Part shown: positions 8,886 to 16,762 of the stretch, one piece after another
Position numbering within the stretch: the stretch's first letter is position 1
Layout: each line of letters starts with the position of its first letter
NCBI GenBank assembly: GCA_016713825.1
Contig: JADJOJ010000003.1
Span: forward strand, 447,999-511,998
Direction of reading: 5' to 3'
DNA: 64,000 nt
DNA from: Candidatus Leptofilum gracile
GTDB taxonomy: Bacteria > Chloroflexota > Anaerolineae > Promineifilales > Promineifilaceae
The notes under the pieces: generated by a model
Told to the model about the DNA's origin: nothing
What the model saw: only the letters and a program-made list of their open reading frames with translations
Databases searched by the model: none
Program-made: the position numbers and the translations under genes

Positions 8886-9551
8886 GTGACGGCCGTTTTA
8901 AACATTGTCTTTGCTGGCATTGCTGGTGTGGCAATATTAGCAGCGCTATATTTCGGGGGACGCGCCGTACTACGTCGTGGGCAGCCGACGGATTCTGCTT
9001 ACAACGTGGGGCGGTTGGAAGCGCGCCGGTCGGTGCAGATTGACCTCGTGCGCGCCTTGGCTTCGATTGTGGTGGCGCTCATCTTTCTGGGGGCGTTTGG
9101 CCTGACACCGCGCCCGGTGGAGCCGCTGCTTGCGCCCACAGAGCCAGCAGTGCTAGAAGAATCCCCTGTAGAGACAGCAGAGCCGGCTGCGACACCGCTG
9201 ACGACTGAGTTGCCTGATCCGGTTGTGCCTACCTTGACGGCTCCGCCAGTAGTAGATACGGTTGTGGCAACGGCCGTTCCCTCCAATCCACCCACCGATG
9301 AACCCACTCCCGCCCCAACCAATACGCCAGAACCAGTCTCCAACACAGCCATCGTTAGCAGCGGCGTGGGCGTTTGGCTGCGTGGCTCCCCCAGCACCAC
9401 CGGCGAGCAGTTAGAATGGCTGCTGGATGGCACCGTCCTCACCTTGCTTAATGGCCAGGAAACGGCCGACGATCTGGTTTGGCGGCAGGTGCAAACCGAA
9501 ACTGGCCTCACCGGCTGGGTCGCCGCCGACTTTATCCTCATCTCTGAATAA
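8886..9551 (+). CDS. Membrane-anchored bacterial SH3 domain protein
   Basis: The protein has 221 residues. There are two membrane segments, about 4-26 and 55-75. A Pro/Thr/Glu-rich spacer (80-150) follows, then a C-terminal SH3b domain (GVGVWLRGSPSTTG, ... WLLDGTVLTLL, ... TGWVAADFIL). SH3b domains usually bind cell-wall peptides, so a wall-associated or sensing role is inferred. GTG at 8886 is preceded by AGGAAGGAGG. Several ACGGCCGT copies lie inside the coding region, including one directly at the start codon. It is divergent from the LuxR gene; the 279-bp gap between them shows no convincing gene. Confidence 0.75.
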   Translation: MTAVLNIVFAGIAGVAILAALYFGGRAVLRRGQPTDSAYNVGRLEARRSVQIDLVRALASIVVALIFLGAFGLTPRPVEPLLAPTEPAVLEESPVETAEPAATPLTTELPDPVVPTLTAPPVVDTVVATAVPSNPPTDEPTPAPTNTPEPVSNTAIVSSGVGVWLRGSPSTTGEQLEWLLDGTVLTLLNGQETADDLVWRQVQTETGLTGWVAADFILISE

Positions 9552-9647
9552 TCCCTCTTTTGTCATTCCCGCACAGCCGGGAACGACAGGCGAAAGATCA
9601 GGTTATTCCCAAAATCTGAAAACTGATTACCGAATACTGAATACTGC

Positions 9648-11477
9648 TCACCGCTCGCGGGCTTCCTGCCGCCAGGAAGAGACGGTTTCGTTGTACTTGG
9701 GGGATTGGTGCCGGAAGTACGTATCGTACAGCTCGGCGTAATGGCCGCCTTGCTGCATCAGCGCGTCGTGGTCGCCTTGCTCGATGATGCGTCCTTTTTG
9801 CAGGACGATGATCCGGTCGGCGGCGCGCACGGTGGAGAGCCGGTGGGCGATGATGATGGCGGTGCTGTTGGCCATGATCAGGTTCAGCGCCTGCTGAATT
9901 TGGGATTCGGTGAACGGGTCTACGCTGGCGGTGGCTTCGTCTAGCACAAAGATGCGGGGGGATTGCACCAGCACGCGGGTGAGGGCCACCAGCTGCCGCT
10001 GCCCCATTGAAAGGCGGCTGCCACGCTCGCCTACTTCGCTGTCCAGGCCGTTGGGCAACGTTTCCAGCCATTCGCCGTCGCCGATGCGGCGGGCCATCGC
10101 TTCAATTTCGGCGTTGGTGGCGCTGGGACGGCCGTATCTCACATTCTCTGCCACCGTGCCCGCAAACAAAAATGGCACCTGCGACACAATGCCAATTTGC
10201 TGCCGGAACGCGGTGAGGTCGAAGCGGCGGATGTCGGTGCCGTCCACGCAAATTTCCCCTTCCTGGAATTCATAGTAGCGGGCGATGAGCTTGATGATGC
10301 TGGATTTGCCCGCGCCGGTGTGCCCTACCAGGGCGATGCTCTCGCCGGGGGGGATGTGCAGCGAGAAGTCGTCTAGCACCTGTTCTTGCTCCGAGTAGCG
10401 GAAGGAGACGTGGTCGAAGATAATCTCGCCCTGCAATTGTTGGGGTTTGATGCCACTGGTTTGTTTTACGGCCGTTTCCACATCCATCAGCGCAAACACC
10501 CGTTCAGAGGCAGACAGGCCCGCCTGGAACTGGCTCCAAAACGCTGACAGATTGGTGACGGGGAACCAGAAGCGGTCTACTGTGGCCACAAACAGATACC
10601 AGGATGCAATGGTGATGGCTCCAGCCACGGCGCTGCGCCCTCCGAAATAGATGAGAACGGCCGTACCAATCCCACCCAAAATATTTAGCACCGGGAAAAC
10701 ATTGGCAATGACAAAACCGCGCCGCACGTTGATGGCGTACGCCTGCCGGTTGACGCCCAAAAATTCATCGTAAATTGCCTGCTCCTGGCGGAAATTTTTG
10801 GCCACGCGAATGCCCGTCACCGCTTCCTGGATCGATTTGTTCACCTCGCCCAACGCCCGTGAGCCTTGCCGCGTCACCCGCCGGGCCAAATTGCGAAAGG
10901 AGAGTGCGGCCAGCATCACAAAGGGCGCCATCGCCAACACCAGCAGGGTGAGCCGCCACTCGATGGTGAACAGGGTGATGAGCAAAATGAGGGCGACGGC
11001 CAGCTGGTTGATGACGTCGGTGCTTAGCACAATCACTTCGCCAAACTCCTGGGTGTCGCTGGTGATGCGGCTGACGATGCGGCCAGAGCTGTACTCGTCG
11101 TAGAAGGAGAGGTCTTGCCGGGCGGCGGCGGCAAAGGCATCTTGCCGCATTGCCAAAATGATGTCGGCAATCACTTCCGTGGTGAGCTGGCGGCGGACCC
11201 AGTTAAGCCCCCAGTTGCCGATGCCGGTAACAAACACCACGCCGATCAGCAGGGGGATGAGGCGGTCGTTGCCGCCATCGGCCATCACCCCCACGGCGTT
11301 GGCGACGATGAGGGGCAGGGCGGCCCCAGCCAGCGCCATCAAAAAGACGCAGATGGTGACGATGATTACTTTGCGTTTGTGCGGGCGAAAGTAGTGCAGA
11401 ATGCGCTGCACCAGCTGTTTGTCGCTGTATTGGCGGTCGTAAGCTTCTGCTTCCAAACCGCGCATGACGGCTGCCAT
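9648..11477 (-). CDS. ABC exporter, fused permease and ATPase
   Basis: At 609 residues this has the typical half-transporter length. An N-terminal six-helix transmembrane domain (about 35-340) is followed by the nucleotide-binding domain. Visible motifs are Walker A GHTGAGKSS (about 385-393), the signature LSMGQRQ (about 480), Walker B IFVLDEATASVD and the switch His in IIAHRLSTV. Such type-I exporters (MsbA/LmrA-like) work as dimers and expel lipids, drugs or peptides; the substrate cannot be read from the sequence. There is no partner half-transporter beside it, so a homodimer is likely. Arginase lies 80 bp upstream on the same strand, separated by an inverted-repeat spacer. Confidence 0.92.
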   Translation of the reverse strand: MAAVMRGLEAEAYDRQYSDKQLVQRILHYFRPHKRKVIIVTICVFLMALAGAALPLIVANAVGVMADGGNDRLIPLLIGVVFVTGIGNWGLNWVRRQLTTEVIADIILAMRQDAFAAAARQDLSFYDEYSSGRIVSRITSDTQEFGEVIVLSTDVINQLAVALILLITLFTIEWRLTLLVLAMAPFVMLAALSFRNLARRVTRQGSRALGEVNKSIQEAVTGIRVAKNFRQEQAIYDEFLGVNRQAYAINVRRGFVIANVFPVLNILGGIGTAVLIYFGGRSAVAGAITIASWYLFVATVDRFWFPVTNLSAFWSQFQAGLSASERVFALMDVETAVKQTSGIKPQQLQGEIIFDHVSFRYSEQEQVLDDFSLHIPPGESIALVGHTGAGKSSIIKLIARYYEFQEGEICVDGTDIRRFDLTAFRQQIGIVSQVPFLFAGTVAENVRYGRPSATNAEIEAMARRIGDGEWLETLPNGLDSEVGERGSRLSMGQRQLVALTRVLVQSPRIFVLDEATASVDPFTESQIQQALNLIMANSTAIIIAHRLSTVRAADRIIVLQKGRIIEQGDHDALMQQGGHYAELYDTYFRHQSPKYNETVSSWRQEARER

Positions 11478-11493
11478 AGGTTTTCCTTTAGGG

Positions 11494-11557
11494 AGATTAG
11501 AAAGTGGAGATTAGAGATTGGAGATTAATGCAATCTCCAATCTCCAATCTCCAATTC
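11494..11557. repeat. Inverted array of GGAGATT units
   Basis: The spacer between the arginase gene and the ABC exporter consists of degenerate 7-8 bp units (GGAGATTAGAGATTGGAGATT). After a 5-base loop, their reverse complement follows (AATCTCCAATCTCCAATCTCC). It can form a hairpin of about 20 bp but has no U-tract. It belongs to the same style of spacer found at other places in this window. Confidence 0.8.
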
Positions 11558-12450
11558 TACAAAATTCGCTGGCCTAACAATGATGCTGCCAGCTCCACGG
11601 CCAGTTCGGCCGTGCGGTTCATGGTATCCAGGATGGGATTTATTTCTACGATGTCCATCGACTGCACGCGGCCGCTGTCGCCCAGAATTTCCATGAGCAG
11701 ATGGGCTTCGCGGTAGCTGAGTCCGCCGGGAACGGCCGTTCCCACCCCCGGCGCTTCATCTGGATCCAGGCTGTCCATGTCTAAACTGACGTGAATGCGC
11801 GAAAAATGGCGCAATCGGTCGATCGCTTGCCGGGCAATGCTGGCCATGCCCATCTCATCCACATGCCGCATGGTGAAGACGCTGATGCCGCTGCGGGCCA
11901 GCCGCTCTCGTTCTGCATCGTCCAGGTCGCGGATGCCAATTTGCACGATTTGGCGCGGCTTGAGCTTGGCTCCGGGCGTGCCCACGTTCACCAGCGGTTC
12001 TGGCCCTTCGCCCACCAGCGCCGCTACCGGCATGCCGTGAATGTTGCCGCTGGGGGAGCTTTCTGGCGTGTTAAAGTCGCCGTGGGCATCTACCCAGATG
12101 ACGCCCAACGATTCATCCTGCGACTGGGCGGCGATGGAGCCGATGCTGATGCTGTGGTCGCCCCCCAGGAAGATGGCAAATTCGTCGGCCAGGACGCATT
12201 TACGGGCGATGTCGTAGATGTTTTGGCAAACGGCCGTTACCGTTTTCAACCGTTTCGCGCCCGTTTGGGCCACATTTTCTTCTGGGTTGGGCACAGGCAC
12301 GTTGCCTTCATCAAAGACGGTGTGCCCCAGCCGCTCCAGCCGAGCTTGTAAGCCTGCATAGCGGGCAGCGCTGGGGCCCATGTCTACGCCCCGCCGGTTT
12401 TGGCCCAAATCCATGGGCACGCCAATAATGCGAACGTTCCTCTTGTGCAA
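11557..12450 (-). CDS. rocF: Arginase
   Basis: Arginase hydrolyses L-arginine to ornithine and urea with a binuclear Mn site. The 297-residue protein has all metal ligands. They are His99 in GGDHS, Asp121/His123/Asp125 in DAHGDFNTPE, and Asp224/Asp226 in SLDMDSLDP. The N-terminus VRIIGVPMDLGQNRRGVDMG is typical of bacterial arginases rather than agmatinases. The start codon is TTG at 12450 with GGAGG at 12458-12462 on the coding strand. Immediately upstream are four 17-bp iterons that could control it. No other arginine genes are adjacent. Confidence 0.94.
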   Translation of the reverse strand: MHKRNVRIIGVPMDLGQNRRGVDMGPSAARYAGLQARLERLGHTVFDEGNVPVPNPEENVAQTGAKRLKTVTAVCQNIYDIARKCVLADEFAIFLGGDHSISIGSIAAQSQDESLGVIWVDAHGDFNTPESSPSGNIHGMPVAALVGEGPEPLVNVGTPGAKLKPRQIVQIGIRDLDDAERERLARSGISVFTMRHVDEMGMASIARQAIDRLRHFSRIHVSLDMDSLDPDEAPGVGTAVPGGLSYREAHLLMEILGDSGRVQSMDIVEINPILDTMNRTAELAVELAASLLGQRIL

Positions 12451-12465
12451 TATGCGCCTCCGATC

Positions 12466-12530
12466 AAAATAGTGGTCACACTAAAATTGTGGCCACAATA
12501 AAATAGTGGCCACAATAAAATAGTGGTGCG
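12466..12530. promoter_or_regulatory. Four 17-bp iterons upstream of arginase
   Basis: Units starting at 12466, 12483, 12500 and 12517 repeat with an exact 17-bp period (AAAATAGTGGCCACAAT and variants). The core GTGGCCAC is palindromic. They begin 16 bp upstream of the arginase start, just beyond its ribosome-binding site, a natural place for a repressor or activator array. No binding protein is known for them. Confidence 0.5.
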
Positions 12531-12568
12531 GGTATTGTTACCCATCCCACACAATGCAGCAACCAGAT

Positions 12569-12602
12569 AAAAAAAGGCTCCTTCATGCGAAGGAGCCTTT
12601 TC
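12569..12602 (-). terminator. Rho-independent terminator after the 24-heme cytochrome gene
   Basis: The arms AAAAGGCTCCTT and AAGGAGCCTTTT pair around a 6-base loop, with A/T tracts on both sides. It lies 23 bp beyond the stop of the minus-strand cytochrome gene and marks the end of the electron-transfer operon. It also separates that operon from arginase. Confidence 0.88.
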
Positions 12603-12624
12603 ATAACGGTGTCAGCGGGGTGGG

Positions 12625-14724
12625 TTAGTCGTGTTTACGGCCGTCTGCATGGCACTGCGTACAGTTGCTGCCGTTGTACCCATTTTCGTCCTTGTGTTCC
12701 TCATCCATTTTTCGCTGCGAATGGCAGTTGGTACAGGTCCAGCTGGAAGTGTTGCCGCCAGGATGGCACGATTCGCAATTGTTGTTGGCCCCGCCGTGCC
12801 CGGTGGGGAACGAATGGCTGAAAGAAGCCCCGGAAAAAGAGTTGGTATTGTGGCAGTCAGAGCATTGCCCGGCAAAGTGGTTTTGGGGCGGTTGGTGGCA
12901 AGAGGCGCAGTCCGTCAGGCCCGCATGGTTGAAGCTGGCGTTGCCAAAGTTGCCCGTGTCCTGGTGGCAGGTGCTGCACGCACCCGCAAAATGATTGTCT
13001 GGCGCTCTGTGGCAAACCGAGCAATCTTGCCCGCCAATGTTGGCGTGGCTAAAGTTGGCGTTTTTAAAGTTGCCCGTATCTTGATGACAAGAGGAACACG
13101 CACCACCCCAATGGTTGGCCGGGGCGCTGTGGCAGGCGGCACAATCTTGCCCGCCGATGGTGGCGTGGTTGAAGTTGGCATTTTTAAAGTTGCCCGTGTC
13201 TTGATGGCAGGCAGAACATTGCCCGGCAAAATGATTGGCCGGTGCGCCGTGGCAGGCTGAACAATCGGTGTTGCCAATGTTGGCGTGGCTGAAGTTGGCG
13301 TTTTTGAAGTTGTTGGTGTCTTGATGGCAGGCGCTGCAAGCTCCGGCGTAATGGTTGGCGGGCGCACCGTGGCAGGCGGAGCAATCTTGCCCGTTGATGG
13401 TGGCGTGGTTGAAGTTGGCGTTTTTGAAGTTGTTGGTGTCTTGATGGCAGGCGGCGCAAGCCCCGGCGAAATGGTTGGCAGGCGGCGCGTGGCAGCCTGC
13501 ACAATCTTGCCCGCTGACGGTGGCGTGGTTAAAGACCGCATTGGCGAAGTTGCCAGTATCGCTGTGGCAGGCGGAGCAGGCCCCGGCGAAGTGGTTGGCG
13601 GGTGGGGCGTGGCAGGCGGCACAATCTTGCCCGCCAATGACGCTGTGGTTAAAGATGGCGTTGGCAAAATTGCTGGTATCGCTGTGGCAGAGGGTGCAGG
13701 CTCCTGCCCAATGGTTGGCGGGTGGAGCGTGGCAGCTGGCACAATCTTGCCCGCCGATGGTGGCGTGGTTGAAGACGGCGTTGGCAAAGTTGTCGGTATC
13801 GCTGTGGCAGGCGGAGCAGGCCCCAGCGAAATGGTTGGCGGGTGGGGCGTGGCAAGCGGCGCAATCCTGGTTGCCCATGAGGCTGTGGTCGAAGGAAACG
13901 GCCGTCCACACCGTCACATCATGGCAAGCCGTACAATCGGTACCAAACTGGCCTTCATGCGGATCATCTTTGGCATGGCAGCTGAGGCAGTTGGTGGCCG
14001 TGCCTTTGTAGGTGCTGCCCGTGTGGCAGTTGCTGCACTTCAGGTTATCGTGGCCACCGGTGAGCGGGAAGAAATCGTGCTCCAGCGAGCCTTCCGGGAA
14101 CGGCACGTCCAGCGGATTGTCCAGGCTAACGGGAAGGCCAGTAGCGTCGCTGTCTGCTTCTGGGTCGGGCGTGGGCCGGGTGAGCGCGGCCAGGTCGGGG
14201 TTGATGGCGGCAATCTCGGCGATGGGGGTGGGGGTTGGATTGCTGAGGGCCAGTTGCAGTTCGGTCATTTTATCGAGGAGGGTGGAAACGGCCGTTGCCA
14301 TCGCCTCACCATCCCCCTCCACCAATTCCAGCCCATCTAGCAAGGCCAGCGTGCGCTCTGTTAGCAGCAGCAGCCGCTGCTTGAGTGCCGGTTGGGCTTC
14401 TGCCGGGGCCAGCTCGATGGCGTTGATTGCCTGGTTAAACGCATTGTCCAGGTAGGCCAGCGCCAGACGCTGGTTAGCGCTGCCCAGCAGTATTTCCAAA
14501 TTGTCAATGCGCCGCTCCAGCAAATCCAGCAGCGAATTGGCCCTGGGTTCCCCGGCGCGTACCAGCCGGTTCAGCCACAGCTGCTCGGCATTGTTTTGCG
14601 CCTTGAACAACTGGTCACCGGGCAAGTACGGCCCGGTGCGGGCCACGGAGTAGGTAACAGCTCCCCCAACAATGTCTATAAACAGAAAAATTGCCAATAC
14701 AACAACGAGGATTCGTCTTAACAT
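12625..14724 (-). CDS. 24-heme c-type cytochrome with 40-residue tandem repeats
   Basis: The 699-residue protein has an N-terminal membrane anchor/signal (5-27) and a helical region (about 33-160) resembling DUF5667 (GDQLFKAQNNAEQLW). A Thr/Pro linker follows. From Cys230 to the end there are 24 CxxCH heme sites by hand count. The central part is a tandem array of a 40-residue unit with two hemes each (pattern: FNHATIGGQDCAACH, then APPANHFAGACSACH). The array lies outside the membrane, so a wire-like, extracellular electron conductor is inferred. It is the last gene of the minus-strand operon, downstream of the oxidoreductase. A fragment of its 3' end is duplicated near 25.5 kb. Confidence 0.9.
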   Translation of the reverse strand: MLRRILVVVLAIFLFIDIVGGAVTYSVARTGPYLPGDQLFKAQNNAEQLWLNRLVRAGEPRANSLLDLLERRIDNLEILLGSANQRLALAYLDNAFNQAINAIELAPAEAQPALKQRLLLLTERTLALLDGLELVEGDGEAMATAVSTLLDKMTELQLALSNPTPTPIAEIAAINPDLAALTRPTPDPEADSDATGLPVSLDNPLDVPFPEGSLEHDFFPLTGGHDNLKCSNCHTGSTYKGTATNCLSCHAKDDPHEGQFGTDCTACHDVTVWTAVSFDHSLMGNQDCAACHAPPANHFAGACSACHSDTDNFANAVFNHATIGGQDCASCHAPPANHWAGACTLCHSDTSNFANAIFNHSVIGGQDCAACHAPPANHFAGACSACHSDTGNFANAVFNHATVSGQDCAGCHAPPANHFAGACAACHQDTNNFKNANFNHATINGQDCSACHGAPANHYAGACSACHQDTNNFKNANFSHANIGNTDCSACHGAPANHFAGQCSACHQDTGNFKNANFNHATIGGQDCAACHSAPANHWGGACSSCHQDTGNFKNANFSHANIGGQDCSVCHRAPDNHFAGACSTCHQDTGNFGNASFNHAGLTDCASCHQPPQNHFAGQCSDCHNTNSFSGASFSHSFPTGHGGANNNCESCHPGGNTSSWTCTNCHSQRKMDEEHKDENGYNGSNCTQCHADGRKHD
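12901..13980 (-). repeat. 120-bp tandem repeats inside the 24-heme cytochrome gene
   Basis: From 13021 to 13861 the unit start (CAATCTTGCCCGCC and variants) recurs every 120 bases exactly, at 13021, 13141, 13261, 13381, 13501, 13621, 13741 and 13861. A more diverged unit lies before it. The units encode 40 residues with two heme sites. Their similarity at DNA level points to expansion by unequal recombination. Confidence 0.92.
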
Positions 14725-14794
14725 GATAACGTTTCTCCACTACGACTTACTTCTGCTTCCACTACGCTTTAATAAAAAATAATTCCAGTGCGGT

Positions 14795-14862
14795 GAGTGA
14801 AAAGTGATACGTGATACGTGATGCGTAAAAAGCGCTCTAAACTTTTTACTTTTTACTACGAA
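14795..14862. repeat. GTGATACGT-type spacer repeat
   Basis: The gap between the oxidoreductase and the 24-heme gene holds three near copies of GTGATACGT/GTGATGCGT. They are followed by a partly complementary CTTTTTACTTTTTACTACG stretch. This is the same style of array as at 24055-24117; no gene is present. Confidence 0.6.
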
Positions 14863-16196
14863 ACTTGAGCCGGTTCCGGCAAAAGCGATTGCCAAAACTG
14901 CATCAGGCAGCGGCGCATTCGCGGGCCGCCCGCGCTGAGCTCTTCAAACATGCTGCCAATGTTCACTTCATGCTCAATCAGGTAACGCAGCGAGTCGGTG
15001 AGGCTTTGCTCGCCGATGACCAGCGCCCCTACCAGATGATCGCCGCTGAGCACCAGGCGGATGGTGTTCTCTTTTTCGGCAGCCCAGGCACTGCGATACG
15101 GCCGTGGGTGGGTGTACCAAACCTCGCTGGAACCGCGCGACACGTGCTGCAAAATCCGAGGCTCGTCTGACTCACTATCTGGCCGGGGATTGATTTGCCC
15201 CATCGTGGTGATGTGCAGGCCAAACAGCAGGCAGGCGTTGAATGGGCTGCCCTTCTCGTAGGCGTATGGTTTGCCGACCATGTTTAGCCCGGCAGCGTTG
15301 CCCTCGGCCACGGCGCTGGGCCAGAGGACGTCTAGCATATGTTTTTGGGTCCAGCGGTCGTACACCTGGGCGCAGTCGCCAGCGGCGTAGACGTGGGGCA
15401 CGTTGGTTTCCAGGCGCTCGTTCACCAAAATGGCCCGGTCGGTGGCGATGGGGCTGTTGGCCACCACGTCGATGAGCGGCTTGACGCCGATGGCCACGCC
15501 CACCAGATCGCACTTAAATTCGCGGCCGTCTTTCAGGCGCACGCCGCGCACGCGCCCTTTGCGGTCGCCTAAAATTTCTACCGCTTCGGTGTGGTAATGG
15601 ATGTTCACGTGGTGGGCTCTCATCTTCTTTTCCAGCAGGGCGGCTTCTTCGTCGTTAAACACTTGCGCCCAGAGGCGGTCCCGGCGTAAAAAGTAGTGGG
15701 TTTCCAGGCCGCGATGGGCCAGCCCTTCGCTTAGTTCCAGGGCGGTGATGCCGCCGCCAATGACTACAGCGCGGCGGGCGCGGCGGCTCTTTTGCACCAG
15801 CTCTTTGGTGCCGTCGAGTGTGTCCAGGTAAACCACGCCGTCCAGTTCGGCTCCTGGGTAGGGGGGCGGGGTGGCTCTGGCTCCGGTGGCAATGAGCAGG
15901 CGATCGTAGGGGAGGGAACGGCCGTCTCCCAACCAAACCACCTGCTGCGCCACATCAATCCTTTCAGCCTGCCCCAGTACCAGATTGATGCCCCACTCCT
16001 CGTACCAGCCCAGGGTACGGGCCATGATTTGCTCCGGCGGCACCTCGTTGATGAGCACGTAAGCCAGGCCAGGGCGGGAATACATCGGGTACGGTTCGGC
16101 GGTGAGGATGATGATTTCCCCGGCGGCGTCGTTTTGGCGAATGGTTTGGGCGGCGGTGGCCCCGGCTGCCCCGTTGCCAATAATCACGTAGCGCAT
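14856..16196 (-). CDS. FAD-dependent pyridine nucleotide-disulfide oxidoreductase family protein
   Basis: The 446-residue flavoprotein has an N-terminal FAD-binding fold (VIIGNGAAGATAA), the central ATGARATPP motif, an NAD(P)H-binding fold (VVIGGGITALELSEGL, about 143-160) and the second FAD motif VYAAGDCAQ (about 270). It resembles the NAD(P)H-nitrite reductase/rubredoxin reductase branch. There is no CxxxxC redox pair near the FAD site, so it is not a disulfide reductase. It is 3 bp from the ferredoxin gene, so the two very likely work together. They could pass electrons between NAD(P)H, the ferredoxin and the membrane or heme proteins of the operon. Confidence 0.88.
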   Translation of the reverse strand: MRYVIIGNGAAGATAAQTIRQNDAAGEIIILTAEPYPMYSRPGLAYVLINEVPPEQIMARTLGWYEEWGINLVLGQAERIDVAQQVVWLGDGRSLPYDRLLIATGARATPPPYPGAELDGVVYLDTLDGTKELVQKSRRARRAVVIGGGITALELSEGLAHRGLETHYFLRRDRLWAQVFNDEEAALLEKKMRAHHVNIHYHTEAVEILGDRKGRVRGVRLKDGREFKCDLVGVAIGVKPLIDVVANSPIATDRAILVNERLETNVPHVYAAGDCAQVYDRWTQKHMLDVLWPSAVAEGNAAGLNMVGKPYAYEKGSPFNACLLFGLHITTMGQINPRPDSESDEPRILQHVSRGSSEVWYTHPRPYRSAWAAEKENTIRLVLSGDHLVGALVIGEQSLTDSLRYLIEHEVNIGSMFEELSAGGPRMRRCLMQFWQSLLPEPAQVS

Positions 16197-16199
16197 GGT

Positions 16200-16511
16200 T
16201 TAATCTCCACTGGCCATTTCGCCCATCTGGGCGGCAAAACGGTCCATGACGATGACGTGGGCCTGGGTTTCCCAGCGCAGCGTACCGCGTGGGCAGACGT
16301 TGACGCAGTTGCCGCAGCTGATGCAAGCGGCGTCGCTAACGGGCAGGCCTTGCCGGGCATAGTCGCGCACGGGGATGCCCACCGGGCAGTTGTAGCCGCA
16401 GATGCCGCACTGGACGCAGCGGCTGGCGTCGGCCACCACGCGGCCCAGCTGGACCGTCTTTTCTAGCTCTGGCTCTTTTTTTCGTCGGATGAGTGCATCA
16501 AATAAGCCCAT
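16200..16511 (-). CDS. 2x[4Fe-4S] ferredoxin-type protein
   Basis: The 103-residue protein has two cluster motifs, CVQCGICGYNCP (about 32-43) and CISCGNCVNVCP (about 63-74), each with the CxxCxxCxxxCP pattern. It has no signal peptide, so it acts inside the cell or at the inner membrane face. It is the small electron carrier of the operon, directly upstream of the FAD oxidoreductase. Confidence 0.93.
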   Translation of the reverse strand: MGLFDALIRRKKEPELEKTVQLGRVVADASRCVQCGICGYNCPVGIPVRDYARQGLPVSDAACISCGNCVNVCPRGTLRWETQAHVIVMDRFAAQMGEMASGD

Positions 16512-16677
16512 AAAAATCCTTCGTTACGATTCATTCGCTTATGAGATTGGACCAGTTTCTTTGGCTGAAAGTTGCTTTTTCCAGATACAAATTGGTCCAA
16601 TCTTGACCGTTCCACCCAAAAAGTGTTCACAAAAGCAGCCTGGTAACGGGTACCCCTGACCAAAGTACCGGTTACAG

Positions 16678-16762
16678 GTCACCCTCACCCCAGCCCTCTC
16701 CCTCAAGGGAGAGGGAGCTAATGCCCTCAGCCCTGCCAGGGGGGAGGGTTAAGGTGGGGGTC
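16678..16762. repeat. Interspersed pyrimidine-rich spacer repeat
   Basis: This is a CACCCTCACCCCAGCCCTCTCCC-like element (split here: CCCTCACCCCAGCCC and TCTCCCTCAAGGGAGAGGGA) with an inner hairpin CTCCCTCAAGGGAG. A second, weaker complementary copy (CCAGGGGGGAGGGTT) follows. Sequences of this kind recur as intergenic repeats in many environmental bacteria. The remainder of the 250-bp gap (16512-16760) shows no gene. Confidence 0.55.

Noticed and set aside
8674..8889. Possible 71-residue gene before the SH3 protein
   Set aside because: There is no family pattern, a weak start, and it overlaps the ribosome site of the SH3 gene; probably leader sequence.
12901..13980. CRISPR-like regular repeats
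   Set aside because: The 120-bp units are entirely coding with no spacers; they are protein repeats.
13285..14340. 351-residue open frame on the plus strand inside the 24-heme gene
   Set aside because: Its Gly/Val-rich repeats are only the antisense reading of the 120-bp heme repeats.
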